Shown: one piece after another, positions 16,451 through 25,225 of the stretch | Position numbering within the stretch: position 1 is the stretch's first letter | Layout of the letters: every line of letters begins with the position of its first letter | DNA from: Lewinella sp. 4G2 | Lineage (GTDB): Bacteria; Bacteroidota; Bacteroidia; Chitinophagales; Saprospiraceae | Assembly: GCF_001625015.1 (NCBI RefSeq) | Contig: NZ_LVWJ02000014.1 | Span: 1,674,001 to 1,738,000, forward strand | DNA length: 64,000 bases | Reading direction: 5' to 3' | Notes under the pieces: generated by a model | The model's database searches: none | What the model was told of the DNA's origin: nothing | What the model saw: only the letters and a program-made list of their open reading frames with translations | Program-made: the position numbers and the translations under genes

Positions 16451-17125
16451 TCACTCAAACCAAACACTCACCTCTCCCAAACCCTTCCGTTCAATCACAG
16501 GAACCTGCGCGTCCTCCGCGGGGTAACCGACGGGGAGGAGCAGAAAGGGGCGTTCGTTCGCAGGGCGCTTGAGAATTTGTTGCAGGAAGTTCATCGGGCT
16601 GGGGGTGTGCGTTACGGTCACCAGGCCAGCGTGGTGGATGGCGGCGATGAGGAAACCACAGGCCAGGCCCACGGATTCATTCACGTAGTAGTTCTTTTCC
16701 CGCTCCCCGTCCGGCCCAATATCGTAGGCCTTTTTAAAGGCGACGATGAGGTAGGGCGCCGTCGTCAGGAAGGGCTTTTCCCAGTCCGTCCCAAATTTCT
16801 TCAGGTCTACCAGCCAGTCGTCGGACATCCGGCCGTGGTAATTTTCGTACTCCTCCTTCTCCGCCGCCTCGCGGATCTTGGCCTTCATCACGGGGTCACT
16901 GATCACGCAAAATGTCCATGGTTGTTTGTGGGCGCCACTCGGTGCGGAGGAGGCCGTTTGCAGCAGGTACTCAATCACCTCCTTCGCCACCGGTCGGTCG
17001 CTGAATTCTCGCACGGTCCGCCGTTCGTTCAGCTCCTCAAATAGTTGGCGCGCCCGCAGGTGCATGGTTTCGGGGGAACGTTCCGTAAAGGCAAGGGGAG
17101 TAAACCCAAGATCAGAATTAGCCAT
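16451..17125 (-). CDS. Iodotyrosine deiodinase-like nitroreductase
   Basis: 224 aa from the ATG at 17125. It is a nitroreductase-fold FMN enzyme with RRTVREFSDRPV, ASSAPSGAHKQPWTF, GLVTVTHTPSP and LLPVGYPAEDA, all close to mammalian iodotyrosine deiodinase (IYD). The three residues that grip the halotyrosine zwitterion in IYD are present at the right spacing: Glu92, Tyr96 and Lys117 (human Glu157, Tyr161, Lys182). This makes reductive dehalogenation of iodo- or bromo-tyrosine the best prediction rather than generic nitroreduction. A homologue from Haliscomenobacter, the same broad clade, is known to be an active deiodinase. No transporter or tyrosine pathway gene is adjacent. Confidence 0.82.
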   Translation of the reverse strand: MANSDLGFTPLAFTERSPETMHLRARQLFEELNERRTVREFSDRPVAKEVIEYLLQTASSAPSGAHKQPWTFCVISDPVMKAKIREAAEKEEYENYHGRMSDDWLVDLKKFGTDWEKPFLTTAPYLIVAFKKAYDIGPDGEREKNYYVNESVGLACGFLIAAIHHAGLVTVTHTPSPMNFLQQILKRPANERPFLLLPVGYPAEDAQVPVIERKGLGEVSVWFE

Positions 17126-17182
17126 GCCACGAAGGTAGGCACCGCAGTGGAAGCGTAATGCGGCTGGTGGGTGAAGGCATAG

Positions 17183-17219
17183 AAAAAGGGTGTGAAGCGA
17201 CAAGCTCCACACCCTTTTT
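17183..17219 (-). terminator. Terminator downstream of ftsH
   Basis: A strong stem, AAAAAGGGTGTGAAGC against GCTCCACACCCTTTTT with one mismatch and a short loop, between the ftsH stop and the next gene on the same strand. The A/T ends give a U-run in either direction, typical of an intrinsic terminator. Confidence 0.85.
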
Positions 17220-17263
17220 GGGAAGGTAATTGGGTCTAAAATCTAACTTCTAGAATCTTCAGA

Positions 17264-19231
17264 CTACAAAGAATTATCTACCACCCCTTCACTCTCCACT
17301 GGTGCCAGCGGATCCGCATCAGAAGGCCGTGGGCCAATCAAGCGCACCAGGTCCTTACTGGAAAGCACTTCTTTGTCTAGCAGTTCCTTCGCCAGCAGCT
17401 CCACCTCGGCGCGCTTCTCCCGGAGGAGATCCTGCGCCCGCTGGTACTGCCCTTCGAGGAGGGCACGTACCTGGTTGTCGATCAGCGTAGCCGTATCGTC
17501 GGAGTAGGGGCGTTGGTAACCATTCTGGCTCATGCCGTAAAAGCTGACTTGGCCAACCTTATCGTTCATACCGTAGACGGTGATCATGTCGTATGCCTGC
17601 TTCGTTACCTTATCGAGGTCGTTCTGGGCGCCGGTACTGATCTTGCCGAAGAAAACCTCTTCCGCCGCGCGGCCACCGAAGGTCATGCACATCATGTCCA
17701 GCATCTGTTCGGTGCGGGTGATGTACTGCTCCTTGGGTAAGTACTGGGCGTAACCGAGTGCGGCCACACCACGGGGGACGATCGTCACCTTCACCAGAGG
17801 ACTGGCGTGTTCCAGGAACCAACCACAGATGGCGTGGCCAGCTTCGTGATAGGCGATGATCTCCTTTTCCTCGGGATTGATGAGCTTGTTCTTTTTCTCG
17901 AGGCCACCGATCACTTTATCGAGGGCGTAGTTGAAGTCGTTCAGCGTAATGCTGGTCTGGTTACGGCGCGCGGCAATCAGGGCCGCCTCATTACAGATGT
18001 TGGCGATCTCCGCACCGGCAAAACCGGGCGTCATTTCCGCCAGCGTAAAGGCATCCACGAGGTTCTCGTCGATCTTGATCGTCTTGAGGTGAACCTTGAA
18101 GATGGCCTCCCGTCCTTTCAAGTCCGGACGGTCGATACCAATTTGGCGATCGAAACGGCCCGGGCGGAGGAGGGCACTGTCCAACACGTCGGGCCGGTTG
18201 GTTGCGGCCATCAGGATGACGCCTTTATCCGTGGAGAAACCGTCCATCTCTACGAGGAGCTGGTTGAGGGTGTTCTCCCGTTCGTCGTTACCACCCTGCA
18301 TGGCACCCTTTCCGCGGGCGCGGCCGATGGCGTCGATCTCATCAATAAAGATGATACAGGGGGCCTTTTCTCGGGCCTGCTTGAAGAGGTCCCGTACGCG
18401 GCTGGCACCTACGCCGACGAACATCTCCACAAAGTCCGAACCGGACATCGTAAAGAAGGGAACGCCCGCTTCACCGGCGACGGCTTTGGCGAGGAGGGTT
18501 TTACCCGTTCCGGGAGGGCCCACCAGGAGGACACCTTTGGGGATCTTACCACCGAGGGCGGTATACTTCTTGGGGTTCTTGAGGAAGTCGACGACCTCCA
18601 TCACTTCTTCCTTGGCTTCGTCGAGACCCGCCACGTCGGCGAAAGTGACGTTCACTTTAGAGTTCTGATCGAACAGCGTCGCCTTGGATTTTCCGATGTT
18701 GAAGATCTGTCCGCCAGGACCGCCGGCGCCGCCACCCATCCGGCGCATGATGAAGACCCAGAGTAGTACGAGGAGACCGATGGGGAGTACCCAACCCAGG
18801 ATGCTACCCAAAATATCGGCACGTTCTACGGGGATGATCGGAATTCGCTCGTCGAAAGGTACATCGTTGCGGTCCTGCGCCTCATCCATGAAACGGGTGA
18901 AGTTGTCGGCGGTGATGACTTCCATGCGGTAGTCGTAGCGCTTGCCGCCGAGACCCTTATCGGCCGCGTCCTTGTAGGCGTTGCCTTCTTTCTTTTCCGA
19001 ATCGATGTAGATCTCGGCGTGCTTGCCGTTGACCAGCTCGACCTTGGTGATCGCGCCTTCATCTTCGATCATCTGCAGGAGGCGTTTTTTGTCGATATCG
19101 ACGTTGGCACCACCCGTCAGGCTGGAGAGAACGAGCGCTAGCAGCACGAGGGACATGATCGCGTAGAGCCAGTAACTCTGGAGCTTGTTCCCGCCCCCTT
19201 CGGGCTTCTTATCTTTCTTGTTCGTGTTCAT
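17264..19231 (-). CDS. ftsH: ATP-dependent zinc metalloprotease FtsH
   Basis: 655 aa membrane-anchored AAA+ protease that degrades misfolded and regulatory membrane and cytosolic proteins. The N-terminus has TM1 (about 20-39), a periplasmic domain and TM2 (about 143-161). The AAA module has Walker A GPPGTGKT (238-245), Walker B IIFIDE (293-298) and the [10 protein letters not shown] pore region (271-280). The peptidase has zinc motif HEAGH (462-466). The acidic C-terminal tail is short. It lies 215 bp downstream of rsfS on the same strand, a pairing common in Bacteroidota, and is followed by a clear terminator. Confidence 0.98.
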   Translation of the reverse strand: MNTNKKDKKPEGGGNKLQSYWLYAIMSLVLLALVLSSLTGGANVDIDKKRLLQMIEDEGAITKVELVNGKHAEIYIDSEKKEGNAYKDAADKGLGGKRYDYRMEVITADNFTRFMDEAQDRNDVPFDERIPIIPVERADILGSILGWVLPIGLLVLLWVFIMRRMGGGAGGPGGQIFNIGKSKATLFDQNSKVNVTFADVAGLDEAKEEVMEVVDFLKNPKKYTALGGKIPKGVLLVGPPGTGKTLLAKAVAGEAGVPFFTMSGSDFVEMFVGVGASRVRDLFKQAREKAPCIIFIDEIDAIGRARGKGAMQGGNDERENTLNQLLVEMDGFSTDKGVILMAATNRPDVLDSALLRPGRFDRQIGIDRPDLKGREAIFKVHLKTIKIDENLVDAFTLAEMTPGFAGAEIANICNEAALIAARRNQTSITLNDFNYALDKVIGGLEKKNKLINPEEKEIIAYHEAGHAICGWFLEHASPLVKVTIVPRGVAALGYAQYLPKEQYITRTEQMLDMMCMTFGGRAAEEVFFGKISTGAQNDLDKVTKQAYDMITVYGMNDKVGQVSFYGMSQNGYQRPYSDDTATLIDNQVRALLEGQYQRAQDLLREKRAEVELLAKELLDKEVLSSKDLVRLIGPRPSDADPLAPVESEGVVDNSL

Positions 19232-19446
19232 ATATGTTTGGCTAACGCACGATGCCTGATTTCGTTGGCTCGTGTTGGGGCGTATTTACGTTATGTTGGG
19301 ATCGTGACCGTCCTTGGTCTCTAGCGATTATACCCGTGCATTGTTCGCGTAAAACACGGCTAATCCCGGGCGTAGAAGAACCCCGACCACTTAGTTGGGC
19401 CGGGTAGAAAGGGCCAAGGTGCGGCGGAGGAAGGCGGGGCGTGGCC

Positions 19447-19839
19447 CTACACGTCTTCGTAAGTCGTGAACTCGCCGTCGCTCCACAAGTCCTCCAGTTC
19501 GTAGAAGGCCCGCGTTTCGGGGTAGAAGACGTGGATGATGGTATCGAAGTAGTCCAGACAGACCCACTTGGCGACGAGGCCGCCATTGACGCTCTTCGGG
19601 TGCTCGCTGAGTTCGCGCTTCAGCCGCATCTGGATATTGTCCGCAATGGAAGCGACCTGGGTGACGGATTCACCTTCGCAGACGACGAAAAAGTCCGTAG
19701 GCCGGTCCGTTAGTTTACGCAGATCGATCTTGACGATGTTCTTCGCCTTGATGTCCTGCATGGCATCGACGATGACGTCCAGCCGTTGATTCATTCTTTC
19801 GGTAACGTTGCCCGATGACAACTTGATGGAAGTATTCAA
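19447..19839 (-). CDS. rsfS: Ribosomal silencing factor RsfS (Iojap/YbeB)
   Basis: 130 aa. It shows the family signature: AMQDIKAKNIVKIDLR, DFFVVCEGESVTQV, and the C-terminal WVCLDYFDTIIHVFYPETRAFYELEDLW split across the conserved end. RsfS binds ribosomal protein uL14 and blocks subunit joining when nutrients are scarce. It is divergent from birA (124 bp between starts) and upstream of ftsH, so both may share a promoter region. An internal Met at residue 16 is an alternative start. Confidence 0.93.
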   Translation of the reverse strand: MNTSIKLSSGNVTERMNQRLDVIVDAMQDIKAKNIVKIDLRKLTDRPTDFFVVCEGESVTQVASIADNIQMRLKRELSEHPKSVNGGLVAKWVCLDYFDTIIHVFYPETRAFYELEDLWSDGEFTTYEDV

Positions 19840-19963
19840 ATTACTTGTTTAGTGAAGGGATTGGTAGCAAGTACCGTGCCAGGGAAACCGGTGGCGGAGC
19901 CCATAAGGTCAGTCCCGTTCCGTATTTTCGGCGATAATTACTTAAAGTTACAGCCGGCCGACA

Positions 19964-20818
19964 TTGAAAGAAAGTAACACCCGGGTTTTTCCGAAAGTTT
20001 CCCACCACTTCCCTGCCACCGGTAGCACGAATGACCTGGCCGTAGCCGCGCTTTCCTCCCCCCATCCCCCGGCCCACGGGGCGGTCTTTATTACGGACGA
20101 CCAGTCCGCCGGCCGGGGGCAGGGCACGAACGCCTGGCATTCTTCTCCGTACGCCAACCTCACCTTTAGCTTGGTCACCCGCCCCTCCCACCTCACCGTG
20201 GGGCAGGTCTTTGCGTTGAGCCAGGTTGCGGCACTGGCCGTGGCCCAAACGGTTGACGCTTTCCTCGGTCCCACACACCGCACCCGCGCGAGCGCCAAAC
20301 TTGTCCCGCATCATATCGGGAGCAGCGCCCAAAACCTTGACGGAATAAGCGTAAAATGGCCGAACGATGTATACGTCGGGAAGCGTAAGATCGCCGGCAT
20401 CCTCATCCAAAATGGACTCCGCGGTAGCGCCCTAGACTGGTCCGTGATTGGCATCGGATTGAACGTGAATGAAACCGACTTCCCGTCGGAACTAAAGGCC
20501 ACCGCCACGAGCCTCCGCGCCCTGACCAGTACGACCTTTGACCTGGGAACCGTCCTCAAACAATTGCTAACCGACCTCGCCAATCAATACGAAAAAATGA
20601 GCAGCAGCGCGGGCCTCGCGCTTCTGGACCGAAATTATGAAGATCGACTTTACCGACGCGGCGTCCCCAGTGAGTTCCGGCACGTGGCGACGGGGAAGGT
20701 GTTTACCGGGGTTATTGAGGGGGTGAATGATCGTGGCCAATTGGTGGTGCGGATGGCTGGTGGGCGGGCTAGTGCGTTTGATTTGCGGGAGGTACGGTTA
20801 TTAGTTTCTAGTAGGTAG
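19964..20818 (+). CDS. birA: Biotin--[acetyl-CoA-carboxylase] ligase with repeat-derived insert
   Basis: 284 aa starting at TTG; no in-frame ATG or GTG precedes the conserved core. This is the monofunctional type without a DNA-binding domain. The biotinyl-AMP loop is GRGQGTNAW (50-58), KWPNDVYVG is at 131-139, and a small C-terminal SH3-like domain ends the protein. Most homologues run directly into K-WPND after the preceding helix, but here ~22 extra residues (about 104-127) intervene. They include RTRASAK, encoded by a copy of the dispersed 17-bp repeat at 20280-20296. The insert lies in a loop, so activity is probably retained. It converges on the S9 peptidase gene. Confidence 0.9.
   Translation: MKESNTRVFPKVSHHFPATGSTNDLAVAALSSPHPPAHGAVFITDDQSAGRGQGTNAWHSSPYANLTFSLVTRPSHLTVGQVFALSQVAALAVAQTVDAFLGPTHRTRASAKLVPHHIGSSAQNLDGISVKWPNDVYVGKRKIAGILIQNGLRGSALDWSVIGIGLNVNETDFPSELKATATSLRALTSTTFDLGTVLKQLLTDLANQYEKMSSSAGLALLDRNYEDRLYRRGVPSEFRHVATGKVFTGVIEGVNDRGQLVVRMAGGRASAFDLREVRLLVSSR
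20280..20296 (-). repeat. Dispersed 17-bp repeat, in birA insert
   Basis: GCACCCGCGCGAGCGCC, two bases from consensus and identical to the copy at 38636-38652; read as TRASA in the extra loop of BirA. Confidence 0.7.
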
Positions 20819-20875
20819 TTTCTAGTTTCTAGAAACCCACCACTAGAAACTAGTAACTAAACACTAGAAACTAAT
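20800..20875. terminator. Bidirectional hairpin overlapping both stop codons
   Basis: ATTAGTTTCTAGT (20800-20812) is perfectly inverted at 20863-20875. Several additional AGTTTCTAG half-copies in between allow alternative foldings. The outer arms overlap the 3' ends of both convergent genes (birA stop at 20816-20818, peptidase stop at 20871-20873). Confidence 0.7.
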
Positions 20876-23696
20876 AATCCTCCAGCAACTCCAACCCTTG
20901 CTCGATCCCTCGCTCCACCGGCGCCACGCCGTCGCGCATCCACCTAGGCATGGGTGCCTCCATGAGGTAGTGGTCGAAGAATTGTTCCATACGGGTCTGG
21001 AAGTCGGCGCGGTTGGGAGTTTTGACGGGCCAGTGGGGCTCGCCGCGGTAGTTGAGGAGCCAGGCGGGTTTGCCGAGGCGGCGCAGGGCCGTGAACCACT
21101 CGATGCCCTGGTACCACGGCACGGCCCCGTCGGCGTCGTTGTGCAGGATTAGGAGCGGCGTGTTGATCTTGTCCGTCGTGAAGATCGGGCTGTTTTCGAG
21201 GTAGCGCAGCGGGTACTCCCAGGGGCTGCCGCCGATGCGCGACTGGGTTTTCTCGTACTGAAACTGCCGGCTCAGGCCCGAACCCCAGCGGATGCCCCCG
21301 TAAGCAGAAAACATGTTGACGACCGGCGCGCCGGACTCCACGGCCGCAAATAGATCCGTTTTCGTAACGAGGTAAGCCGCCTGATAACCACCCCAACTGT
21401 GGCCCTGGAGGCCGATGCGTTCGCGGTCAATAAAGCCCTCGCCGAGGAGGCTCGTAACACCGCTCATCACGCAGTCGTAGGCGCTTTCGCCGGGGTATCC
21501 GACGCGGTAAACGACGTCCGGATTGAAGATCACGTAGCCCTTGCTGGCGTAGTGGGAATAGTTGATGGAACTCCGGCCGGGCGTAGGCGTGCGGTGGCGG
21601 TGGACACTTTCGCTGTTGCGCTCGTAGAAGTTGACGAGCAGTGGGTACTGTTTATTCGGGTCGAAGCCGTCAGGTTTGATGAGCAAGCCCTGCAAGGTGC
21701 GGCCCTGGTTGTCGATCCAGCTGTAATTCTCGGCGGAGCCCCAGCGGAAATTGGCCTGCTGTGGGTTGGCAATGGAGACGCGGGTTGCCGGCAGGTTTCT
21801 GGCGAAGAGGTCATCGGTATACTGCAGGTCAGGGAACTGCCGGAAGTCAGCTTCACTAAAAACGAGAGCTTCTGCGGAGCGCGCCCGCATAAAATCTCCG
21901 TAGGTCTTTGGGCCAGAACGGAGGATGAGTACGTCGCCGTTGCTCACGTCCATCCAGCCCATCCCGGCGTGTTTGTTGTTTTCGTTGAACATCGTGACGA
22001 ACTGGTCCTTGCGCGGGTCGATGAAGGGGTCCTCCCGGTCCAGATCCCGCAGGGCGTAGCGGATTTGGTTGGCGCGCCCCCGTGTCAGCCGCGTGGCGTC
22101 GTCGCGGCCGCTCGCGTCGAGTTTCCAGAGGTCGTAGCGGTCGCTGACGAGGAAGTGTTGCCCGTCTTCCAGCGTGCCAGCCATGCCGTAGGCGCGGGGG
22201 TGCATGGGCCGGTCGTTGAGTTCGTCGTAGAAAATACCGGTGGCGTTGGTCGTTAGCGTGTGCAGCTGGCCGTTGCTCGGGTCGAAGCTGTTCCAGGTCG
22301 TATCCGTTTGGTTGTACCACACGAGATAATTGCCGCCGGCGAGGAAGCGAGCGGGGGCAACTTCACCGCGGGGCACTTCCGTCTCGTCACCGTTATCCAG
22401 GTTAATCACTTTGAGGTCGCGGCCACCGGGGTAGCCTTCCCACATGGTTTGTTTGGCGTAAGGCCGGTCGTCGTAGACCGCGACGCAATCGCCGTTCATT
22501 TCGGGTGGGGTAACGACGTAGGGGTAAGCCTCCTCTGCGAGTTGCCGCACCCGCCCACTTTCGGTGCGGTAGACGGCGAGGTAGGTAGCCTTTTTGTCGT
22601 CGGAGAGGTTCACATTTTGCTGGGTGTAGAGCCGCGGCTCTTCCGTGCGCCAGATCTCGACGTCGGCAATCTCATCTTCGAGCAGAGTCGTATCCCGTTC
22701 GGCGCGGCGGGGCCGGTTGCCGAAGAAGAGGCTCTTACCGTCGGTGCTGAAACGGGGCCGGTAATCCTTACTGATGGCGTAGCCGGCGTCACCGTAGTCT
22801 TGGCCCGCCGTGGGGTCCGTTACGTTTCCGCGGTCGGCGCTCCAGTACTGGAGGGTGTAGGGTTTTTGCGCGTCTTCACCGTCATCGGTGGCGGAGAGGT
22901 AGGCGGCCTGGCGGCCGTCGCTACTCAGGGCGAGGCCGGTGAAGTCGAGGCTATCCTGTTCCAGCGCCCGCCACTCCAGTTCGCGGGTGTCGAGGCGGTG
23001 AACGCCGGCCGTCCAGGTGCTGTCCTTATCGGTCTGGTGGGCGAGCAGGACGGGTTCGTCGCGCGCCCAAACGTAGCTCATGACGCCTTCGAGGTAGAAG
23101 CTGTCCTGATTCGCGAAGTTTCTCACCACCAGGCGTTTAGCTTTCTTGTCCAGGCTTTTCGTGAGCGAATCGGGCAGGATGCTTTCCGTCAGGTAGGCGT
23201 AGCTGCGCGCATCCCGTTCCGGCATCTTTACGCCATGTACGTGGGGGGTGACGACGGGTTCCGGCTGGCCCAGGTTCCAGACGAGGAGGCTGTCCATTTT
23301 GGCGAGTTGGTCCTTCGCTTTTTTCTTCTCCTTCAGTTTGATCCGCCGCACTTCCTCGCGGGCGGGTTTGAGGATGCCCACTACATTTTTTCCGTCGTAA
23401 CTCAGCGTTGCGCCGTGGAGGCGGGGGAAGCGCCGCTCAGTTTGCTTCCGCACGTCGTAGAGCACGGCCACCGGGTCGCCTACGTCCTTGGTCAGTGTAT
23501 ACAGTACGTAGTTCCCGTCGGCGCTCAGTTGCTCGTTGGTGATCCGGTTCCAGCGCTGCATGTCCTTTACCGTGATGGCTTTGCCGTTTGGGTTGGGTGG
23601 GTTTTGGGTGCCGGCTCCGCTTCTTTGTGGGGCGAGTTGGGCGCTGGCGCAGGTGCAGAGCAAGGGCAGGAAGAGGAGAAGGGTAGCGTACCGCAT
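20871..23696 (-). CDS. S9-family serine peptidase (prolyl oligopeptidase fold), exported
   Basis: 941 aa with signal peptide MRYATLLLFLPLLCTCASA and mature start QLAPQ. A long beta-propeller region (about 50-640) contains repeated DG..., RF.DGK strands. The alpha/beta-hydrolase domain has the nucleophile elbow GHSWGG (Ser767), Asp in HNDADGAVPW and His in GEPHW. It cleaves peptides, probably in the periplasm, for nutrient uptake or turnover of secreted proteins. A dispersed-repeat copy (23640-23656) forms part of the signal-peptide cleavage region. It is convergent with birA and followed by the shared hairpin. Confidence 0.92.
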   Translation of the reverse strand: MRYATLLLFLPLLCTCASAQLAPQRSGAGTQNPPNPNGKAITVKDMQRWNRITNEQLSADGNYVLYTLTKDVGDPVAVLYDVRKQTERRFPRLHGATLSYDGKNVVGILKPAREEVRRIKLKEKKKAKDQLAKMDSLLVWNLGQPEPVVTPHVHGVKMPERDARSYAYLTESILPDSLTKSLDKKAKRLVVRNFANQDSFYLEGVMSYVWARDEPVLLAHQTDKDSTWTAGVHRLDTRELEWRALEQDSLDFTGLALSSDGRQAAYLSATDDGEDAQKPYTLQYWSADRGNVTDPTAGQDYGDAGYAISKDYRPRFSTDGKSLFFGNRPRRAERDTTLLEDEIADVEIWRTEEPRLYTQQNVNLSDDKKATYLAVYRTESGRVRQLAEEAYPYVVTPPEMNGDCVAVYDDRPYAKQTMWEGYPGGRDLKVINLDNGDETEVPRGEVAPARFLAGGNYLVWYNQTDTTWNSFDPSNGQLHTLTTNATGIFYDELNDRPMHPRAYGMAGTLEDGQHFLVSDRYDLWKLDASGRDDATRLTRGRANQIRYALRDLDREDPFIDPRKDQFVTMFNENNKHAGMGWMDVSNGDVLILRSGPKTYGDFMRARSAEALVFSEADFRQFPDLQYTDDLFARNLPATRVSIANPQQANFRWGSAENYSWIDNQGRTLQGLLIKPDGFDPNKQYPLLVNFYERNSESVHRHRTPTPGRSSINYSHYASKGYVIFNPDVVYRVGYPGESAYDCVMSGVTSLLGEGFIDRERIGLQGHSWGGYQAAYLVTKTDLFAAVESGAPVVNMFSAYGGIRWGSGLSRQFQYEKTQSRIGGSPWEYPLRYLENSPIFTTDKINTPLLILHNDADGAVPWYQGIEWFTALRRLGKPAWLLNYRGEPHWPVKTPNRADFQTRMEQFFDHYLMEAPMPRWMRDGVAPVERGIEQGLELLEDY
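23640..23656 (+). repeat. Dispersed 17-bp repeat, in S9 peptidase signal peptide
   Basis: GGCGCTGGCGCAGGTGC, one base from consensus; encodes the CASAQ cleavage region. Confidence 0.7.
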
Positions 23697-23764
23697 GGTG
23701 GGGGAGGGTTGGGGTGGGTAAGATACGTTTTTGGGTTGGGGGGGATTGATTGACTACTGTAGGA

Positions 23765-23966
23765 TAGGTCCTTGGAGCGTCCGACGGTACGAGGATCTCC
23801 AAGCGTCCGGTGTTGTTGGTCAATACCGGACGCTTGGAGGAACTCCCCACTTGCTGCGCGCGTGGGGAGCACGCTCCAAGGACCTGGGGGCGGCGTGGGG
23901 ATTGATTAGCTACTGTATTCTAGGTCCTTGGAACGTCCGACGGTAGGAGGTTTTCCAAGCGTTCGG
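23765..23966. repeat. Composite palindromic repeat block 1
   Basis: Unit 23765-23885: forward half (CCTTGGAGCGTCC ... CTCCAAGCGTCCGG) followed by its inverted counterpart (CCGGACGCTTGGAG ... CGCTCCAAGG), with a variable centre containing CCCCACTTGCTGCGCGCG. A second, forward-only copy is at 23921-23966. The leader ATTGATTAGCTACTGTATTC (23901-23920) recurs in near-copy at 28220-28238. No gene was found between the peptidase start and 24074. Confidence 0.85.
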
Positions 23967-24073
23967 TGATGGAGGGGTAGGGTTCCTGCGGTGGAATTCA
24001 AACTATTAATAATGAGGGGATGCAATTATTAGGCTTTACCGAACCATCCGTTCACTCACTCTTTCAAGCCAAC

Positions 24074-24481
24074 ATGGTACAACGCGACATTATTCAGGAA
24101 CAGATCGAGCAACTTGGGCGCGTCCTGGGTAAGATCCTGGCGGACTTTTTGAAGCTTAGAACAAATGCTGACCCAGTACAGGCAATCTCCATAACGCAGG
24201 AGGAATTGCGTGAGCAGGTGGGCTTCGACTTCCCACATTTTACGACGTTGGATGGAGCTGCCGCCCTTGCTTACGTTACGCAACTTGAACTAACGGGCGA
24301 ACACCTCGATCACCTAGCCAAATTTGCTGTCCAAGTTGCGGAGGCGCAACCACTAGGCCGAAAAGAGAACCTACGAAGCGCTCTTCGCTTGTTGGATCTG
24401 GCCGCATTGCGCTCCGAAACAGTGACGTTTGACCGCATCTTTTTACGGCGGCGGATTGAGGAAGGGCTTGAGGGGGAGTAG
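24074..24481 (+). CDS. Hypothetical cytoplasmic protein (DUF6483-like)
   Basis: 135 aa from the ATG at 24074 (MVQRDIIQEQIEQLGRVLGK), preferred over an ATG 18 codons upstream because this motif resembles the start of small helical DUF6483-type proteins. It is predicted to be mostly alpha-helical, with no signal peptide or membrane segment and a charged C-terminus. Function unknown. It stands alone between two repeat blocks. Confidence 0.6.
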   Translation: MVQRDIIQEQIEQLGRVLGKILADFLKLRTNADPVQAISITQEELREQVGFDFPHFTTLDGAAALAYVTQLELTGEHLDHLAKFAVQVAEAQPLGRKENLRSALRLLDLAALRSETVTFDRIFLRRRIEEGLEGE

Positions 24482-24562
24482 ATTAGATTGCTTGATTAGT
24501 GAAGAGGGAGGAGTTCTTTTTGGGGCCGGTGTTGGGGTGGGATTCTTTAGTTATGTGTTTGG

Positions 24563-24828
24563 CCGCACGCTCGCAGGACGATTCTATTTCCGCTGCGCTA
24601 CAACAGCATCGACGCTACGAGGAGCTCGAGGGTAAATTTTAGTAGGTCTAGGTCCTCGTAGCGTCCGACGTAGGAGGTCCTGCGAGCGTCCGGTTGTGTA
24701 TGACCGCACGCTCGCAGAACGATTCTATTTCCGCTGCGCTACAATAGCATCGACGCTACGAGGAGCTGAATTTTGTCTATGGTAGGACCTTGGAACGTCC
24801 GACGATAGGAGGTCTTCCAAGCGTCCGG
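24563..24828. repeat. Composite palindromic repeat block 2
   Basis: Three units: 24563-24626 (CCGCACGCTCGCAGGACG ... GACGCTACGAGGAGCT); 24649-24767, a full composite whose left arms CCTCGTAGCGTCC and CCTGCGAGCGTCCGG are complementary to its right arms; and 24783-24828, the CCTTGGAACG-type unit. Together with short spacers they occupy most of the 471-bp gap between genes. No coding capacity is apparent. Confidence 0.85.
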
Positions 24829-24906
24829 CTCTGGGGTGCATACGCTAGTTCTCAAAACCTTGAAGAAATATCTTGTCAACCCTCAACTAAGCGTAATGTG
24901 ATGATG

Positions 24907-24927
24907 TTAGTTAGTTGAACTAACTAA
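24907..24927 (+). promoter_or_regulatory. MarR-type operator palindrome
   Basis: Perfect 10-bp arms TTAGTTAGTT and AACTAACTAA around a single central G, 26 bp before the ATG of the CPVC protein. The size and TTAG...CTAA ends resemble MarR/SlyA-family operators. The MarR gene three genes downstream is the obvious candidate ligand. Confidence 0.7.
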
Positions 24928-24952
24928 ATTTACTCACTCAAATCTTTCTATC

Positions 24953-25189
24953 ATGAAAGTCATTTTCTACCACGCCGGGTGCCCGGTCTGTCTTGATGCC
25001 GAACGGCAAATCCTCCAACTCGTCGATGCTGCGGCTCACGACGTGCAAATCGTTCACCTCGGCGATGAACCGGGCCAAGTGCCTGCTGCCAAACAAGCCG
25101 GTGTGAAATCCGTACCGGCGCTCGTCATTGCGGGCAACGGGCCCATTCACCTCAACTTCGGGGCCAGCATGGCTGATCTGGAAGCTTAA
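24953..25189 (+). CDS. Small thioredoxin/glutaredoxin-like protein (CPVC)
   Basis: 78 aa with a thioredoxin-fold start MKVIFYHAGCPVC (redox pair Cys10/Cys13), a central helix, and VKSVPALVI with the cis-proline characteristic of the fold. There is no signal peptide, so it should act in the cytoplasm. It is the first gene of a likely operon with a lipoprotein (25226) and a MarR regulator (26068), behind a strong palindromic operator. A role in sensing or repairing thiol stress is inferred; the substrate is unknown. Confidence 0.82.
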   Translation: MKVIFYHAGCPVCLDAERQILQLVDAAAHDVQIVHLGDEPGQVPAAKQAGVKSVPALVIAGNGPIHLNFGASMADLEA

Positions 25190-25204
25190 CCATCCATACA
25201 CTAA

Positions 25205-25220
25205 TAGTTAGCTAAACTAA
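25205..25220 (+). promoter_or_regulatory. Second, degenerate MarR-type site
   Basis: TAGTTAGCTAAACTAA resembles the operator at 24907-24927 with shortened, one-base-offset arms. It lies immediately upstream of the GTG start at 25226 and may allow internal regulation of the lipoprotein gene. Confidence 0.4.
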
Positions 25221-25225
25221 TTACT

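Noticed and set aside
16931..16955. Additional dispersed-repeat copy (GGCGCCACTCGGTGC) in the IYD-like gene
   Set aside because: Two-base deletion and several mismatches; explained by the conserved protein motif APSGAH.
22260..23753. Long plus-strand open frame antisense to the S9 peptidase
   Set aside because: It is the shadow of a GC-rich gene: no family motif, no signal peptide, and the opposite strand has a complete catalytic domain.
24429..24635. Short open frame overlapping the DUF6483-like gene and a repeat unit
   Set aside because: Its 3' half is repeat DNA and its 5' half overlaps a better-supported gene.
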